From assembly GCA_963786805.1 (NCBI GenBank), contig CAWBAK010000005.1, forward strand, positions 345,011 through 409,010: DNA of 64,000 nt, in the 5' to 3' direction. The stretch comes from CALGFI01 sp963786805. GTDB lineage: Bacteria; Actinomycetota; UBA4738; HRBIN12. Positions 45,853 through 54,830 of this stretch are shown here, in pieces. Within the stretch, counting starts at the first letter, position 1; the number at the start of each line of letters is the position of its first letter. The position numbers were made by a program, and so were the translations under genes. The notes beneath the pieces were generated by a model that was not told the DNA's origin, did no database searches, and saw only the letters and a list, made by a program, of their open reading frames with translations.

Positions 45853-46841
45853 CGGGTGACCACGAGCCGCTTGACCGAGCGAGGGACAGCGCCGAACCGG
45901 TACTTGTATGCGTAGTCGCCCTTCAGCAAGTCGAACACGGAGCACCCGGCCTCGATCGCGATGCGGATATCCTCGGCGACGAGCACCATCCCCGGGGACG
46001 CGGCCTGATACGAACGGTCGAACGCCGAGTTGTAGAGGGAGTACGTCCCCTCGAACCGGAACCCGATCGTCCCGGCGAGCTTGTGATGGTCCTCGACCTC
46101 GATGAACGTGAGGTTGAAGACCCCGCGGGGCAGGAACTCCTCGCCGAGCCGGCGGAAGAAGATCTCCATCCCCGGCTGCATGAAGACGCCCTTCGGCCCC
46201 TCGCTGGTCCGATGCAGGTCGACGAACCGGTCGAGGTCGGCCTCGAGCGTTTCCTGCGTCGCGAGGCAGATGTGCCAGGGGCCGATGTCCGTTTCGAGCT
46301 TTCGGGCCTTCCGCTTGATCTCGTGCCGGAGCTTGGCCGGCAAGAGTGCGAGGTACTCCGCGAAGGACCCGGGAAGGGCGATGAACGGCGCGACGCCGTT
46401 CTCCTCGTCGGCGACCTCGACCGTGTTGCCCTGTGCTTGCGCGGCCTCGGCGAGCAGCCCGAGCCAATCGCGGTCCACCGGAAGCCCGCGCAGATCCGCG
46501 TCGCTCCATCCATCGAGTCGTCCGAGCGCCGCGAACAGCTCCTTCGCAACGGTGGGCTGGACGTCGGGCAAGGCCACCGGGCCCTGGTAGTCGGTCACCT
46601 CCGTTCCACCCAGGAACCGAAGCGTGTCCCCGATCCGCTCGAACGCGACGGCGCCCACCTGCGCGCCGTCCTCCTCCGCGAACGCGAACAGCAGGTGGTC
46701 GGGCTCCCTCCCGAACTCCTCCCAGTAGAGCTTCAGGTACTGCGGTGTGTGGAAGAACGTTCCGGCAGGGTCGGCGGTGACGAGACTCGACCAGTCGCGG
46801 CGCGCGAAATCGCGAGGGTCCTCGGAGAAGACGATGTCCAC
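45849..46841 (-). CDS. GNAT/FemAB-like acetyltransferase (BioF2-like domain)
   Basis: 330 aa. Two GNAT-like halves: TADPAGTFFHTPQYLKLYWEEFGREP ... LLFAFAEEDGAQVGAVAFERIGDTLRFLGG in the first, KLRHEIKRKARKLE and VFNLTFIEVEDHHKLAGTIGFRFEGTYSLYNSAFDRSYQAASPGMVLVAEDIRIAIEAG in the second. This pattern is typical of the Acetyltransf_6 (BioF2-like) group, often near polysaccharide or cell-wall genes. GTG 46841 is chosen; more distal in-frame sequence overlaps the next gene. It converges on the anti-sigma gene by 4 bases. Confidence 0.82.
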   Translation of the reverse strand: MDIVFSEDPRDFARRDWSSLVTADPAGTFFHTPQYLKLYWEEFGREPDHLLFAFAEEDGAQVGAVAFERIGDTLRFLGGTEVTDYQGPVALPDVQPTVAKELFAALGRLDGWSDADLRGLPVDRDWLGLLAEAAQAQGNTVEVADEENGVAPFIALPGSFAEYLALLPAKLRHEIKRKARKLETDIGPWHICLATQETLEADLDRFVDLHRTSEGPKGVFMQPGMEIFFRRLGEEFLPRGVFNLTFIEVEDHHKLAGTIGFRFEGTYSLYNSAFDRSYQAASPGMVLVAEDIRIAIEAGCSVFDLLKGDYAYKYRFGAVPRSVKRLVVTR

Positions 46842-46881
46842 GGGGTGTCGAACCGCCTGTCCGTCGCGGGTCTTCCCGACC

Positions 46882-48735
46882 CTACCAGGAGCCTCCGCCC
46901 CCACCGCCACCGCCGCCGCCGGAGAATCCACCGCCGCCGAAGCCGCTGCCACCCGATCCGGACGGCGTTGCGCTGATCACGCCGCTCGTCGTGACCGCGA
47001 ACGAATCCAGACTGTCGGCGAACTCGTGGAACACGAACGGCCGCGTGCTGACATACCAGGACATGTCGTCAGAGGGCAGCTGTCCGAGGGGCTCGAACGC
47101 CTTCGCCCACTTGTCCGTGACACCGAACACGATCGCGTAGGGCAGGAACCGCGTGAACACGTTCTCCTGCTCTGCCCAGCGAGCCGTATGCTCCTCGGCC
47201 GTCTCGATCACGACGCGGAACCCGTTCACGCGGCGCGTGATGGCGGTCCCCTTCGCCGTCCGGGCCGGCATCCACTTGGCGCCGACGAGCAGGAGCAGGC
47301 CGCCGATCGCGAGCGGGATTCCGAGGATGGCGAGCTTCGTGTGCATCGCCAGGAGTACAGTCGCACCGATGCCAGCCAGCAACGCCACCACGCCGATCCC
47401 GAGCCAGGCCTGCCGGACCTTGTCGGGCCGACGAAGGAACCATTTCCTCGCGACGACGTCTCGGTACAGTGCGTCCTTCACCTTCTCTAGGCGCGCCGCG
47501 AACTTCTTCCGCAGATCGGAGAGCTCGACCTCGTCCCCGTTCTCGAACAGCCCGTCGAGCAGGACGTGCTCGTACGACAGCAGACCGTCGGTCTCCCCGG
47601 GCAGCCGTGTGAACCTCCAGTCCGGCTTGCCGAGGAACCATCGCTTCGGGATCTCCTCGATCACCAGGTGCTTGCGCACGGCGAGATCGACGATCGTGGC
47701 CGACACATCGAGCGTGTTCGCCTCCTCGTCCACGAGTGTCCCGATCTGACCGGGGCGGAGATCCTCGGGCGGGGCGAACTCCACCGGCGCCGTGCCGCTC
47801 TCGAACAGGGGCACGGCCTGCGTCTCGGTCTCGATCGGTCCGCCCATCACCTGGTCGACCTGCGACCCTCGGAACCGGAGGTCACGACCGCGGCTCCACG
47901 CGAGCAAACCGAACCCGCCCACGACCAGGACGAGCAGCGCGGCGGCCGTGGCCGCGGTGCCGGGCGTCACACTGAACGCGCGGGAAAGACTCCACCGCTC
48001 TTCCAGGATCGGTGCCGTGCTCCCGACCGCGCCGACGGGAAGGGCGACCACGATGGACATCGCCGTGAACGAGCCGAGGTCCTCCTGGAAGAACACGGCG
48101 GTTCCGTCCTTGATCTCCGCTCGGGTGCAGCCGAGCGTCGAGCCGAACGGTCCCCGGAAGCATTCGATCCGCTCGACCGCGGCTGGCGCCTCGACGCGCA
48201 CCCGCATGAACCCGATCGGTTGCTCCCAGTCAATCCCGATCGGGTTCCAGTACAGCTCATCGTGGGTCTCGAACCCGTTCATCGCGCCGTCGACCCGATA
48301 CACGATCCCGTACGTGTGCTCGCCCGTGACGGTCACATCGGGGTCTCCGATCCGGATGACGAAGGAGCCGTTCTCCTCCTTGGTCTCGACGTCATCCGGC
48401 GTTCCTTCGGAGGTCTCAACGGCAACGAGCTCGATCGGATAGACGCGGTCGAATCGGTCGTCGATCTGCTGCCGGTTCGGGATGGTGCGGAAGATGCCGT
48501 GGCGCGGGACGTCCCCGAAGTCCTGCACGATGGTCTCGGTGACCCGGAGCGCTCCGCTCGGTTCGATCACGATCCGGACGTCGAACCGCGGGGTCGACTC
48601 AGGTGTGAGGCCTTGGCCGGCGGCCGGCATCGCAGCCAGGAGCGCGGCAGCGACGAGCGCGAGGAGCACGAGCGCGGTCCTTCGATTCGTCGCGCCTCCA
48701 GCATCGTTCACAGGCGCGTTCACAGGGGCGTTCAC
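46882..48735 (-). CDS. DUF2207 membrane protein with Gly-rich tail and triplicated start
   Basis: 617 aa. The start region is a 12-bp repeat giving three in-frame GTG codons (48735, 48723, 48711) and the peptide VNAPVNAPVND. A signal peptide follows (TALVLLALVAAALLAAMPAAGQG), then a large extracytoplasmic DUF2207 domain (VRIVIEPSGALRVTETIVQDFGDVPRHGIFRTIPN), a helix (AATAAALLVLVVGGFGLLAWSRG), a soluble region, two more helices (LGIGVVALLAGIGATVLLAM; ILGIPLAIGGLLLLVGAKW) and the glycine-rich end GSGGSGFGGGGFSGGG typical of the family. Function unknown. GTG 48735 overlaps the stop of the Ca2+/H+ antiporter gene. Confidence 0.85.
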   Translation of the reverse strand: MNAPVNAPVNDAGGATNRRTALVLLALVAAALLAAMPAAGQGLTPESTPRFDVRIVIEPSGALRVTETIVQDFGDVPRHGIFRTIPNRQQIDDRFDRVYPIELVAVETSEGTPDDVETKEENGSFVIRIGDPDVTVTGEHTYGIVYRVDGAMNGFETHDELYWNPIGIDWEQPIGFMRVRVEAPAAVERIECFRGPFGSTLGCTRAEIKDGTAVFFQEDLGSFTAMSIVVALPVGAVGSTAPILEERWSLSRAFSVTPGTAATAAALLVLVVGGFGLLAWSRGRDLRFRGSQVDQVMGGPIETETQAVPLFESGTAPVEFAPPEDLRPGQIGTLVDEEANTLDVSATIVDLAVRKHLVIEEIPKRWFLGKPDWRFTRLPGETDGLLSYEHVLLDGLFENGDEVELSDLRKKFAARLEKVKDALYRDVVARKWFLRRPDKVRQAWLGIGVVALLAGIGATVLLAMHTKLAILGIPLAIGGLLLLVGAKWMPARTAKGTAITRRVNGFRVVIETAEEHTARWAEQENVFTRFLPYAIVFGVTDKWAKAFEPLGQLPSDDMSWYVSTRPFVFHEFADSLDSFAVTTSGVISATPSGSGGSGFGGGGFSGGGGGGGGGGSW

Positions 48736-49796
48736 AGGGCCTCCACGAAGTAGAACGAGATGGCCATGATGACGTACGCACCGGTGAGTTGCGCGCCCTC
48801 GAGCCAATTGCTTCGGCCGTCGACCGAGATCATGAAGACCAGCACGGTCGACAGTGCGACCGCCGCCACCTCGAACGTGCTGAAGACGAAGTCCATCGGG
48901 TGACCCACGAGCAGGCTGATGAAAACGAGCGCCGGCGCGACGAACAACGCGATCTGCGTCGAGGATCCGATCGCGATCTCCAGGGTCACGTCGACCTTGT
49001 TCCGGAGCGCGAACAAGATCGCCGAGGAATGCTCGGCCGCGTTGCCGATGATCGGGATGACGATCAGGCCGACGAACAGCTCCGACAGGCCGAGATCGTC
49101 CAGCGCCGGCCCGAGCGAGCTCACGAGGAACTCGGCCTCGAGCGCCACCACCGCGGTCGAGGCCAGGAGCAGGCCGATGGCCTTCCGGCGCGACCACGAG
49201 GGGTGCTCCTCGGGCGCCGGCGTCCGGAACATGTGCTCGTGCGTGACGAGCGTGAACACGAGCGCGGCCACGTAGAGACCGATCAGCACGGCCGCGACCG
49301 TGCCGCTGACCACCTCGCGCTGAAGCGGAGTCTCCTCGGACTGCGAGAGTGCGAACAGCGCGGGCATGAGCAGCGCCACGACGGCCAGCACCAGCGAGGT
49401 CGCGTGGATCGAAGCCGATCGGGCGTTGTAGCTCTGTTCCTCGTGTCGCAGCCCGCCGAACAGGAACGACAGGCCGAGGACGAGCAGCAGGTTCCCCAGG
49501 ATGGACCCGGTGAGCGAGGCCTTCACGATGTCGACCTCGTCCTCCAGGATCAGGAAGACGCAGATCACGAGTTCGGTAACGTTGCCGAAGGTCGCGTTCA
49601 CCAGACCGCCGATCCGTGGACCGGTGTGGATCGCGAGCTGCTCGGTGGAGCGGCCGATCAGTCCGGCGAGCGGAAGGATCGCTCCGGCCGAGGTCAGGAA
49701 GATGAGGAGCTCGTTGCCGCCCGCGATCTCGAGGACGATCGAGAGCGGAACCAGGATGAGGAGCCAATCGAGGGACGGCCTGATACGCGTGGGCAC
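48732..49796 (-). CDS. Ca2+/H+ antiporter (CaCA superfamily)
   Basis: 354 aa integral membrane exchanger with about eleven helices. The two alpha repeats are visible: GGLVNATFGNVTELVICVFLI in the first half and GLIVIPIIGNAAEHSSAILFAL in the second, each with the GN..E ion-binding pattern of the CAX family. An acidic stretch (LEDEVDIV) follows the first repeat. Likely exports Ca2+ in exchange for protons. GTG 49796 start. It is coupled to the DUF2207 gene through a GTGA overlap. Confidence 0.92.
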   Translation of the reverse strand: MPTRIRPSLDWLLILVPLSIVLEIAGGNELLIFLTSAGAILPLAGLIGRSTEQLAIHTGPRIGGLVNATFGNVTELVICVFLILEDEVDIVKASLTGSILGNLLLVLGLSFLFGGLRHEEQSYNARSASIHATSLVLAVVALLMPALFALSQSEETPLQREVVSGTVAAVLIGLYVAALVFTLVTHEHMFRTPAPEEHPSWSRRKAIGLLLASTAVVALEAEFLVSSLGPALDDLGLSELFVGLIVIPIIGNAAEHSSAILFALRNKVDVTLEIAIGSSTQIALFVAPALVFISLLVGHPMDFVFSTFEVAAVALSTVLVFMISVDGRSNWLEGAQLTGAYVIMAISFYFVEAL

Positions 49797-49817
49797 GGGC
49801 GAAGCCTAGAGCCAAGT

Positions 49818-50570
49818 ATGGTGCGCCGCGTGGACCTGCCGCGCCTGTACGGCGAGCTCGCCGAGTGGTGGCCGCTCCTGTCGGCTCCCGAGGAGTACGC
49901 CGACGAAGCCGCGGAGTACCGCTCCGTGATCGAGGACGGCGCGCGGATCCCGGTCAACGAGGTGCTCGAGCTCGGCTCCGGCGGCGGGAACAACGCCTCG
50001 CACCTGAAGGCACGGTTCCAACTCACGCTCGTCGACCGGTCGCCCGGCATGCTCGAGGTCAGCCGGCGCCTGAACCCCGAGTGCGAGCACGTCGAGGGCG
50101 ACATGCGCTCGGTCCGGCTCGACCGGACCTTCGACGCGGTGTTCGTCCACGACGCGATCGCCTACATCACGGCCGAGGAGGATCTGCGCGCCGTCTTCGA
50201 GACCGCGTTCGCGCACTGCCGACCCGGCGGGATCGCGCTCTTGGTCCCGGACGAGGTTCGCGAGACGTTCTCCGAGCGGGTCGACCACGGCGGCCACGAC
50301 GGTGACGATCGCGCGCTGCGTTACCTGGAATGGACGTGGGACCCCGATCCGAACGACACCACGGTCCGGATGGACCTCACGTACGTGTTCCACGAGGCCG
50401 ACGGATCGGTCCATGCGGAGCTCGACTCGCACCTGTGCGGTCTGTTCCCGACCGAGACCTGGCTGACGGGTCTGCGGGACGCGGGGTTCGAGGACGTCAG
50501 GAGCGTCGAACTGGCAGGCGACGACGGCGTCGGGGCCATGGGTTTTGCCGGCGTCCGTCCCGGCGCCTGA
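49818..50570 (+). CDS. SAM-dependent class I methyltransferase
   Basis: 250 aa Rossmann-fold methyltransferase: VNEVLELGSGGGNNASHLKA (SAM-binding motif I), LTLVDRSPGMLEVSRRLNPECEHVEGDMRSV (motif II acidic loop), TFDAVFVHDAIAYITAEEDL (motif IV) and HCRPGGIALLVPDEVRETF. Substrate unknown; the small C-terminal beta region (YVFHEADGSVHAELDSHLCGLF) resembles small-molecule methyltransferases. ATG 49818 lies 22 bases from the divergent Ca2+/H+ antiporter start. Confidence 0.85.
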   Translation: MVRRVDLPRLYGELAEWWPLLSAPEEYADEAAEYRSVIEDGARIPVNEVLELGSGGGNNASHLKARFQLTLVDRSPGMLEVSRRLNPECEHVEGDMRSVRLDRTFDAVFVHDAIAYITAEEDLRAVFETAFAHCRPGGIALLVPDEVRETFSERVDHGGHDGDDRALRYLEWTWDPDPNDTTVRMDLTYVFHEADGSVHAELDSHLCGLFPTETWLTGLRDAGFEDVRSVELAGDDGVGAMGFAGVRPGA

Positions 50571-50592
50571 CGCAACGCCGCCCGACCGAAGG

Positions 50593-51042
50593 CTAGTGGG
50601 GGGAGGTGCCGGCCGCGGCGCCCTCGCCGGCCAGCGCTTCCTGCAGGACGTCCCACGCCAGCACCGCGCACTTCACGCGGATCGGGTACTTGACCACGCC
50701 CTTCAGCGCGACGAGCTCCCCGAATTCGTCCTCGTCGGGCTCGATCTCACCCGACAGCATCCCCCGGACGCTCGTCGAGAGCTCGCCGACCTCCTCGACG
50801 GTCTTGCCGCCGACCGATTCGGTCATCATCGAAGCCGAGCTCTGGCTGATCGAGCACCCCTGACCGACGAACGAGACGTCGAGGACCTTGCCGCCGTCCG
50901 CGTGCACGTACACGGTGATCTCGTCGCCACAGAGCGGGTTGTTCTTCGAGCAGGTCAGCTCGGCATCGGGCATCTCCCGCTTGTTCCGCGGGTTCTTGTA
51001 GTGGTCGAGGATGACTTCCTTGTAGATCTCGTCGAGCGCCAC
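50593..51042 (-). CDS. sufU: SufU-type zinc-dependent sulfur transfer protein
   Basis: 149 aa IscU-like fold. In actinobacteria and firmicutes SufU accepts persulfide from SufS through a zinc-bound cysteine. Visible: LDHYKNPRNKREMPDAELTCSKNNPLCGDEI, GQGCSISQSSASMMTESV and VKCAVLAWDVLQEAL, with the three conserved cysteines. GTG 51042 is chosen, 8 bases after the SufS stop. It is last in the SUF operon. Confidence 0.93.
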   Translation of the reverse strand: MALDEIYKEVILDHYKNPRNKREMPDAELTCSKNNPLCGDEITVYVHADGGKVLDVSFVGQGCSISQSSASMMTESVGGKTVEEVGELSTSVRGMLSGEIEPDEDEFGELVALKGVVKYPIRVKCAVLAWDVLQEALAGEGAAAGTSPH

Positions 51043-51050
51043 GTGTCCCC

Positions 51051-52301
51051 CTAGGTCCCGAAGACGCTCTCGGCCTTGCCCAGGGCCTCGATGAGCGCGT
51101 CGACCTCGTGCTTCGTGTTGTAGACGTAGAAGCTGGCCCGCGTGGTCGCAGGGACGCCGAACCGGCGCATCACCAGCTGGTTGCAGTGGTGACCCGCCCG
51201 GACCGCGATGCCCTCGTCGTTCAGGACCGTCGCGAGGTCGTGCGGGTGGATCTCCTTGTACCAGAAGCTCACGGCGCCGCCGCGGCTCGACGTGTCCGTG
51301 GGCCCGAAGATCCTCGCACCCGCGTCGAGGAGCCGCTCGAGCGCGTACCCCGCGATCTCCTCCTCGTGCGCCCGGACGTTCTCCATGCCGAGCGCCTCGA
51401 GGTAGTCGACCGCCGCGGCGAGCCCGACCTCCTGCGCGATGTTCATCGTGCCGCCCTCGAACTTGCCGGGCACTTCCTGCCACGTCGAGTAGTCGTGGAA
51501 GACCTCGTGGATCATGTGGCCGCCGCCGATGAACGGGTCCATCTCCTCCAGCAGCTCGCGCTTGGCGTAGAAGCCACCGGATGCGGTCGGCCCGAGCATC
51601 TTGTGCCCCGAGATCGTCAGGAAGTCGCAGTCGAGCTGAGCCACGTCGACCGGGAGGTGCGGGACGAGCTGCGCGCCGTCCACGACGAGGACCGCGCCCA
51701 CCGCGTGCGCGGCGTCGGCGAGCTTCCGCACCGGCGGAAGCGTGCCGAGCGAGTTCGACCCGCCGGTGACCGCGAACACCTTCGTCTTGCCGGTCAGGAG
51801 CGAGTCGAGCTCAGACAGGTCGAGTAGGCCGTCGTCGGTGATCGGGATGTACCGGAGCGTCGCCCCGGTCGCCTTCGCGGCGAGCTGCCAGGGAACGATG
51901 TTCGAGTGGTGCTCCATGTCCGTGAGGAGGATCTCGTCGCCCTCCTTCAGGAACTTGCGGCCCCACCCGTGCGCGATCGCGTTGATCGACTCCGTGGTCC
52001 CGCGGTTGAAGATGACCGTGTCCGGGTCCGTGGCGCCGATGAAGCCCGCGATCTTCGCGCGGGCGCCCTCGTAGAGCTCGGTGGCCTCTTCCGAGAGCAG
52101 GTAGATGCCTCGGTGGACGTTCGCGTTGTGTCGCTCGTAGAAGTCGCGCTCGGCGTCCAGGACCTGGCGCGGCTTCTGCGACGTCGCCGTCGAGTCCAGG
52201 TAGACGAGCGGCCGGTCGCCGACCGTGCGCGACAGGATCGGGAAGTCCGCGCGCACGCGTTCGACGTCGAGTCCCGCCGTTCGCCGCTCCGTCACCGCCA
52301 T
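51051..52301 (-). CDS. sufS: SufS-type cysteine desulfurase
   Basis: 416 aa class II PLP enzyme delivering sulfur to SufU. LVYLDSTATSQKPRQVLDAERDFYERHNANVHRGIY, NRGTTESINAIAHGWG, DMEHHSNIVPWQ, TISGHKMLGPTASGG (PLP Lys) and RAGHHCNQLVMRRFG (active-site Cys) are all conserved. Length normal. It lies between sufC and sufU in the usual actinobacterial order. Confidence 0.95.
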   Translation of the reverse strand: MAVTERRTAGLDVERVRADFPILSRTVGDRPLVYLDSTATSQKPRQVLDAERDFYERHNANVHRGIYLLSEEATELYEGARAKIAGFIGATDPDTVIFNRGTTESINAIAHGWGRKFLKEGDEILLTDMEHHSNIVPWQLAAKATGATLRYIPITDDGLLDLSELDSLLTGKTKVFAVTGGSNSLGTLPPVRKLADAAHAVGAVLVVDGAQLVPHLPVDVAQLDCDFLTISGHKMLGPTASGGFYAKRELLEEMDPFIGGGHMIHEVFHDYSTWQEVPGKFEGGTMNIAQEVGLAAAVDYLEALGMENVRAHEEEIAGYALERLLDAGARIFGPTDTSSRGGAVSFWYKEIHPHDLATVLNDEGIAVRAGHHCNQLVMRRFGVPATTRASFYVYNTKHEVDALIEALGKAESVFGT

Positions 52302-52323
52302 GGTGTGTCGCCCCCGTCCCCGG

Positions 52324-53127
52324 TCAGTCCGTCGCGGCCGGGCCAGCCTCGAGCCCGAGCTCCGTGCGGATGCCCTCGTAGCCCTTCTCCTCGAGCTCGT
52401 GGGCCAGTTCCTTGCCGCCGGACTTCACGATACGCCCGCCGATCATGACGTGAACGAAGTCCGGCGTGATGTAGTTCAGGATCCGCTGGTAGTGGGTGAT
52501 GAGCAACACGCCGAGGTTCGGTCCGATCAGCTGGGCGACGCCGCCAGCCACCGCCTTCAGCGCGTCGATGTCCAAACCAGAGTCGGTCTCGTCGAGCACC
52601 GCGATCTCGGGCTCGAGCACCGCCAGCTGCAGGATCTCGTTCTTCTTCTTCTCGCCTCCGGAGAACCCGTGGTTCACGTAGCGCTGGACCATCGCGTCCT
52701 CGATCCCCAGGAGGTTCATCTTCTCCTTCATGTGCTTGCGGAACGCGAGCGCGTTGATCTCCTCGCCCTTCACGTTCTTGTATGCGGTCCGCAGGAAGTT
52801 CACGATCGAGACGCCCGGGATCTCGACCGGGTACTGCATCGCGAGGAACAGGCCCCGCTCGGCCCGCTTGTCGGCCGTGAGCTTCGAGATGTCCTCGCCC
52901 TTGAACAGGACCTGGCCGCCGGTGATCAGGTAGCCCGGTCGCCCCATCAGCACGTTCGCGAGCGTGGACTTGCCCGAGCCGTTCGGGCCCATCAGCGCAT
53001 GGGTCTCGCCCTGCCGCACGACCAGGTCGATGCCCTTCAGGATGTCCTTCCCCTCCACCGAGACCTCGAGGCCCCGGATCTCCAGCGTCGCCACGTCGGT
53101 CTTCACGTCGGTCTTCACGTCACTCAT
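52324..53127 (-). CDS. sufC: SUF system ATPase SufC
   Basis: 267 aa ABC-type ATPase of the SufBCD scaffold. Walker A GPNGSGKSTLANVLMG, the SufC loop FLAMQYPVEIPGVSIVNFLRTAY, signature FSGGEKKKNEILQ, Walker B IAVLDETDSGLDIDAL. The N-terminus has a small repeat (VKTDVKTDVA). ATG 53127 overlaps the Rieske gene by 8 bases. Confidence 0.95.
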   Translation of the reverse strand: MSDVKTDVKTDVATLEIRGLEVSVEGKDILKGIDLVVRQGETHALMGPNGSGKSTLANVLMGRPGYLITGGQVLFKGEDISKLTADKRAERGLFLAMQYPVEIPGVSIVNFLRTAYKNVKGEEINALAFRKHMKEKMNLLGIEDAMVQRYVNHGFSGGEKKKNEILQLAVLEPEIAVLDETDSGLDIDALKAVAGGVAQLIGPNLGVLLITHYQRILNYITPDFVHVMIGGRIVKSGGKELAHELEEKGYEGIRTELGLEAGPAATD

Positions 53128-53443
53128 CTGCCACCTCGATCAGTACGTCGTCGGATTCCACCTTCACCGGGAACACGTCGACCGGCTGGGTCGCCGGGAG
53201 CGTCCGCGGCTTGCCCGTGTTGAGGTCGAAGGTTGACCCGTGCTTCGGGCACTCGATCGTCTCGTCGTCGGGGTCCACCTCGCCCTCGTCCAGGAAGTAG
53301 TGCGCGTGCGAGCAGATCGCGTCGACCGCCCGGAACCCCTCCTCGCCCAGGTTCGCGACCGCGATCGGCCGGTGATCGTGCTCGAACCGCCGCACCTCGC
53401 CCACCGGGACGTCGTCCACGCCGCAGATCCGCACGAGGGCCAC
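53120..53443 (-). CDS. Rieske 2Fe-2S ferredoxin of the SUF operon
   Basis: 107 aa non-haem dioxygenase-type Rieske ferredoxin. Cluster ligands: CSHAHYFL (Cys-x-His) and CPKHGSTF (Cys-x2-His). GTG 53443 lies just after the SufD stop. Such small Rieske proteins sit between sufD and sufC in most actinobacterial SUF operons and probably supply electrons for cluster assembly. The gene overlaps sufC. Confidence 0.9.
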   Translation of the reverse strand: MALVRICGVDDVPVGEVRRFEHDHRPIAVANLGEEGFRAVDAICSHAHYFLDEGEVDPDDETIECPKHGSTFDLNTGKPRTLPATQPVDVFPVKVESDDVLIEVADE

Positions 53444-53445
53444 CG

Positions 53446-54762
53446 TCAGAACCCCTTCTCCAGCTCGCCTTCGATCGCGGCCATGAGGCTCTCGCGGATC
53501 TCCGGGATGTCGACCCGGTCCAAGACCTCCTGGAAGAACCCGAACACGATCAAGCGCTCGGCTTCCTTCCTCGGGATCCCGCGGCTCATCAGGTAGAAGA
53601 TCTCGTCCTCGGAGACCGGACCCACGCTCGCCGCGTGACCGCACCGGGTCGGATCGTTCGTGAGGATCTCCAGGTTCGGCACCGAGTGCGCCCTGGCGCT
53701 CTCCGAAAGCAGGATGTTGCGGTTCGTCTGATACGCGTTACACAGGTGCGCGCCCTGCTCGATGATCACGGTCCCGGTGTAGATCGCGTTGGAGCGGTCG
53801 CGCATCGCTCCCTTGTAGAGGAGGTCGCTCGAGGTCCGGGAGCCCACGTGGTCCTGGATCGAACGGTGGTCGATGTGCTGGTCGCCGTCGCCGAAGTACA
53901 CGCCGAGCATCTCGCTCGTCCCGCCGTCCTCAGCGAGGATCGTCTCGACCTCGGCCCGGGCGAGCGTGGCGCCGAACGCGACCCCGAGCGTCTTCACGTG
54001 CGCGTCGCGCCCGACCCGGGCGCGCTGGACGCTGAGGTGCTGCACCCCGGTGCCGTACTCCTGGAGCGCCACGTAGCGAACGCGCGCACCGTCCCCCGCG
54101 TAGATCTCGACGACGGCATCGCTCAAGGAACGCTCGAGCGCGGGCGAGACGTAGCGGTCGATGAACGTGACCTCGGAGCCCTGCTCGGCGACCAGCAGGG
54201 TGCGAGGGAAGATCGCGGCGCCGTCGGCGTCCAGGTAGGTCAGCGTCTGGATCGGCAGCTCGATCTGGACATCTCTCGGCACATACAGGAGCGTGCCGCC
54301 CGAACGGAAGGCCGCGTGGAGCGCGGTGAACTTCGAGCGGTCGGTCGCCACGAGCCCGTGCAGGTACGGCTCGACGAGCTCGGGCTGTTCGTTGCTGGCT
54401 TGGTCCAGGTCGCCGAACCAAACACCCTTGGCCTTCAGCTCCGGCAGCAGATGGGTGACCACCACCTCGGAGTTCCGCTGGATCTGCAAACCGGCTCGCT
54501 CCCCCACATTGCCCGCCGCGGAGAGGATCTCCTCGGGAACATCGTCCAGGTTCTCCGCGCTTCCGCCGCCGGCGAAGGGCGCGAGGTCGAAGTCGAAGTG
54601 CTCGACGTCCGTGTATCGCCACTCCTCCGTCTCCTGGGACGGGATCGGGAGCGCGAGGTACTCGTTGAACGCCTGCTTGCGGAGTGTCTCGACGAACGGC
54701 GCGGGTGAGGCAAGCGCCGCGAGCGCCTCCTCGTCGAACCCCGTCTTCGTCGCTTGCGTCAT
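53446..54762 (-). CDS. sufD: SUF scaffold subunit SufD
   Basis: 438 aa right-handed beta-helix protein, partner of SufB and SufC. EEWRYTDVEHFDFDLAPFAGG near the N-terminus, FIDRYVSPALERSLSDAVVEIYAGDGARVRYVALQ, GVYFGDGDQHIDHRSIQDHVGSRTSSDLLYKGAMRDRSNAIYTG and CGHAASVGPVSEDEIFYLMSRGIPRKEAERLIVFGFFQEVLDRV are typical. It follows sufB with a 68-base gap that contains a strong hairpin. Confidence 0.95.
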   Translation of the reverse strand: MTQATKTGFDEEALAALASPAPFVETLRKQAFNEYLALPIPSQETEEWRYTDVEHFDFDLAPFAGGGSAENLDDVPEEILSAAGNVGERAGLQIQRNSEVVVTHLLPELKAKGVWFGDLDQASNEQPELVEPYLHGLVATDRSKFTALHAAFRSGGTLLYVPRDVQIELPIQTLTYLDADGAAIFPRTLLVAEQGSEVTFIDRYVSPALERSLSDAVVEIYAGDGARVRYVALQEYGTGVQHLSVQRARVGRDAHVKTLGVAFGATLARAEVETILAEDGGTSEMLGVYFGDGDQHIDHRSIQDHVGSRTSSDLLYKGAMRDRSNAIYTGTVIIEQGAHLCNAYQTNRNILLSESARAHSVPNLEILTNDPTRCGHAASVGPVSEDEIFYLMSRGIPRKEAERLIVFGFFQEVLDRVDIPEIRESLMAAIEGELEKGF

Positions 54763-54781
54763 CTCGTCCCCATCCGTACGA

Positions 54782-54807
54782 GAGGGCAGACCGCGCGGCC
54801 TGCCCTC
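54782..54807 (-). other. Hairpin between sufB and sufD
   Basis: GAGGGCAG (54782-54789) pairs with CTGCCCTC (54800-54807) around a 10-base GC-rich loop. It lies in the only sizeable gap of the SUF operon. There is no T tract, so it is more likely an mRNA processing or stability element, or a partial attenuator that sets more SufB than SufD, than a terminator. Effect not shown. Confidence 0.5.
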
Positions 54808-54830
54808 GTCCGATCCGGCCGCGCCGGGCG

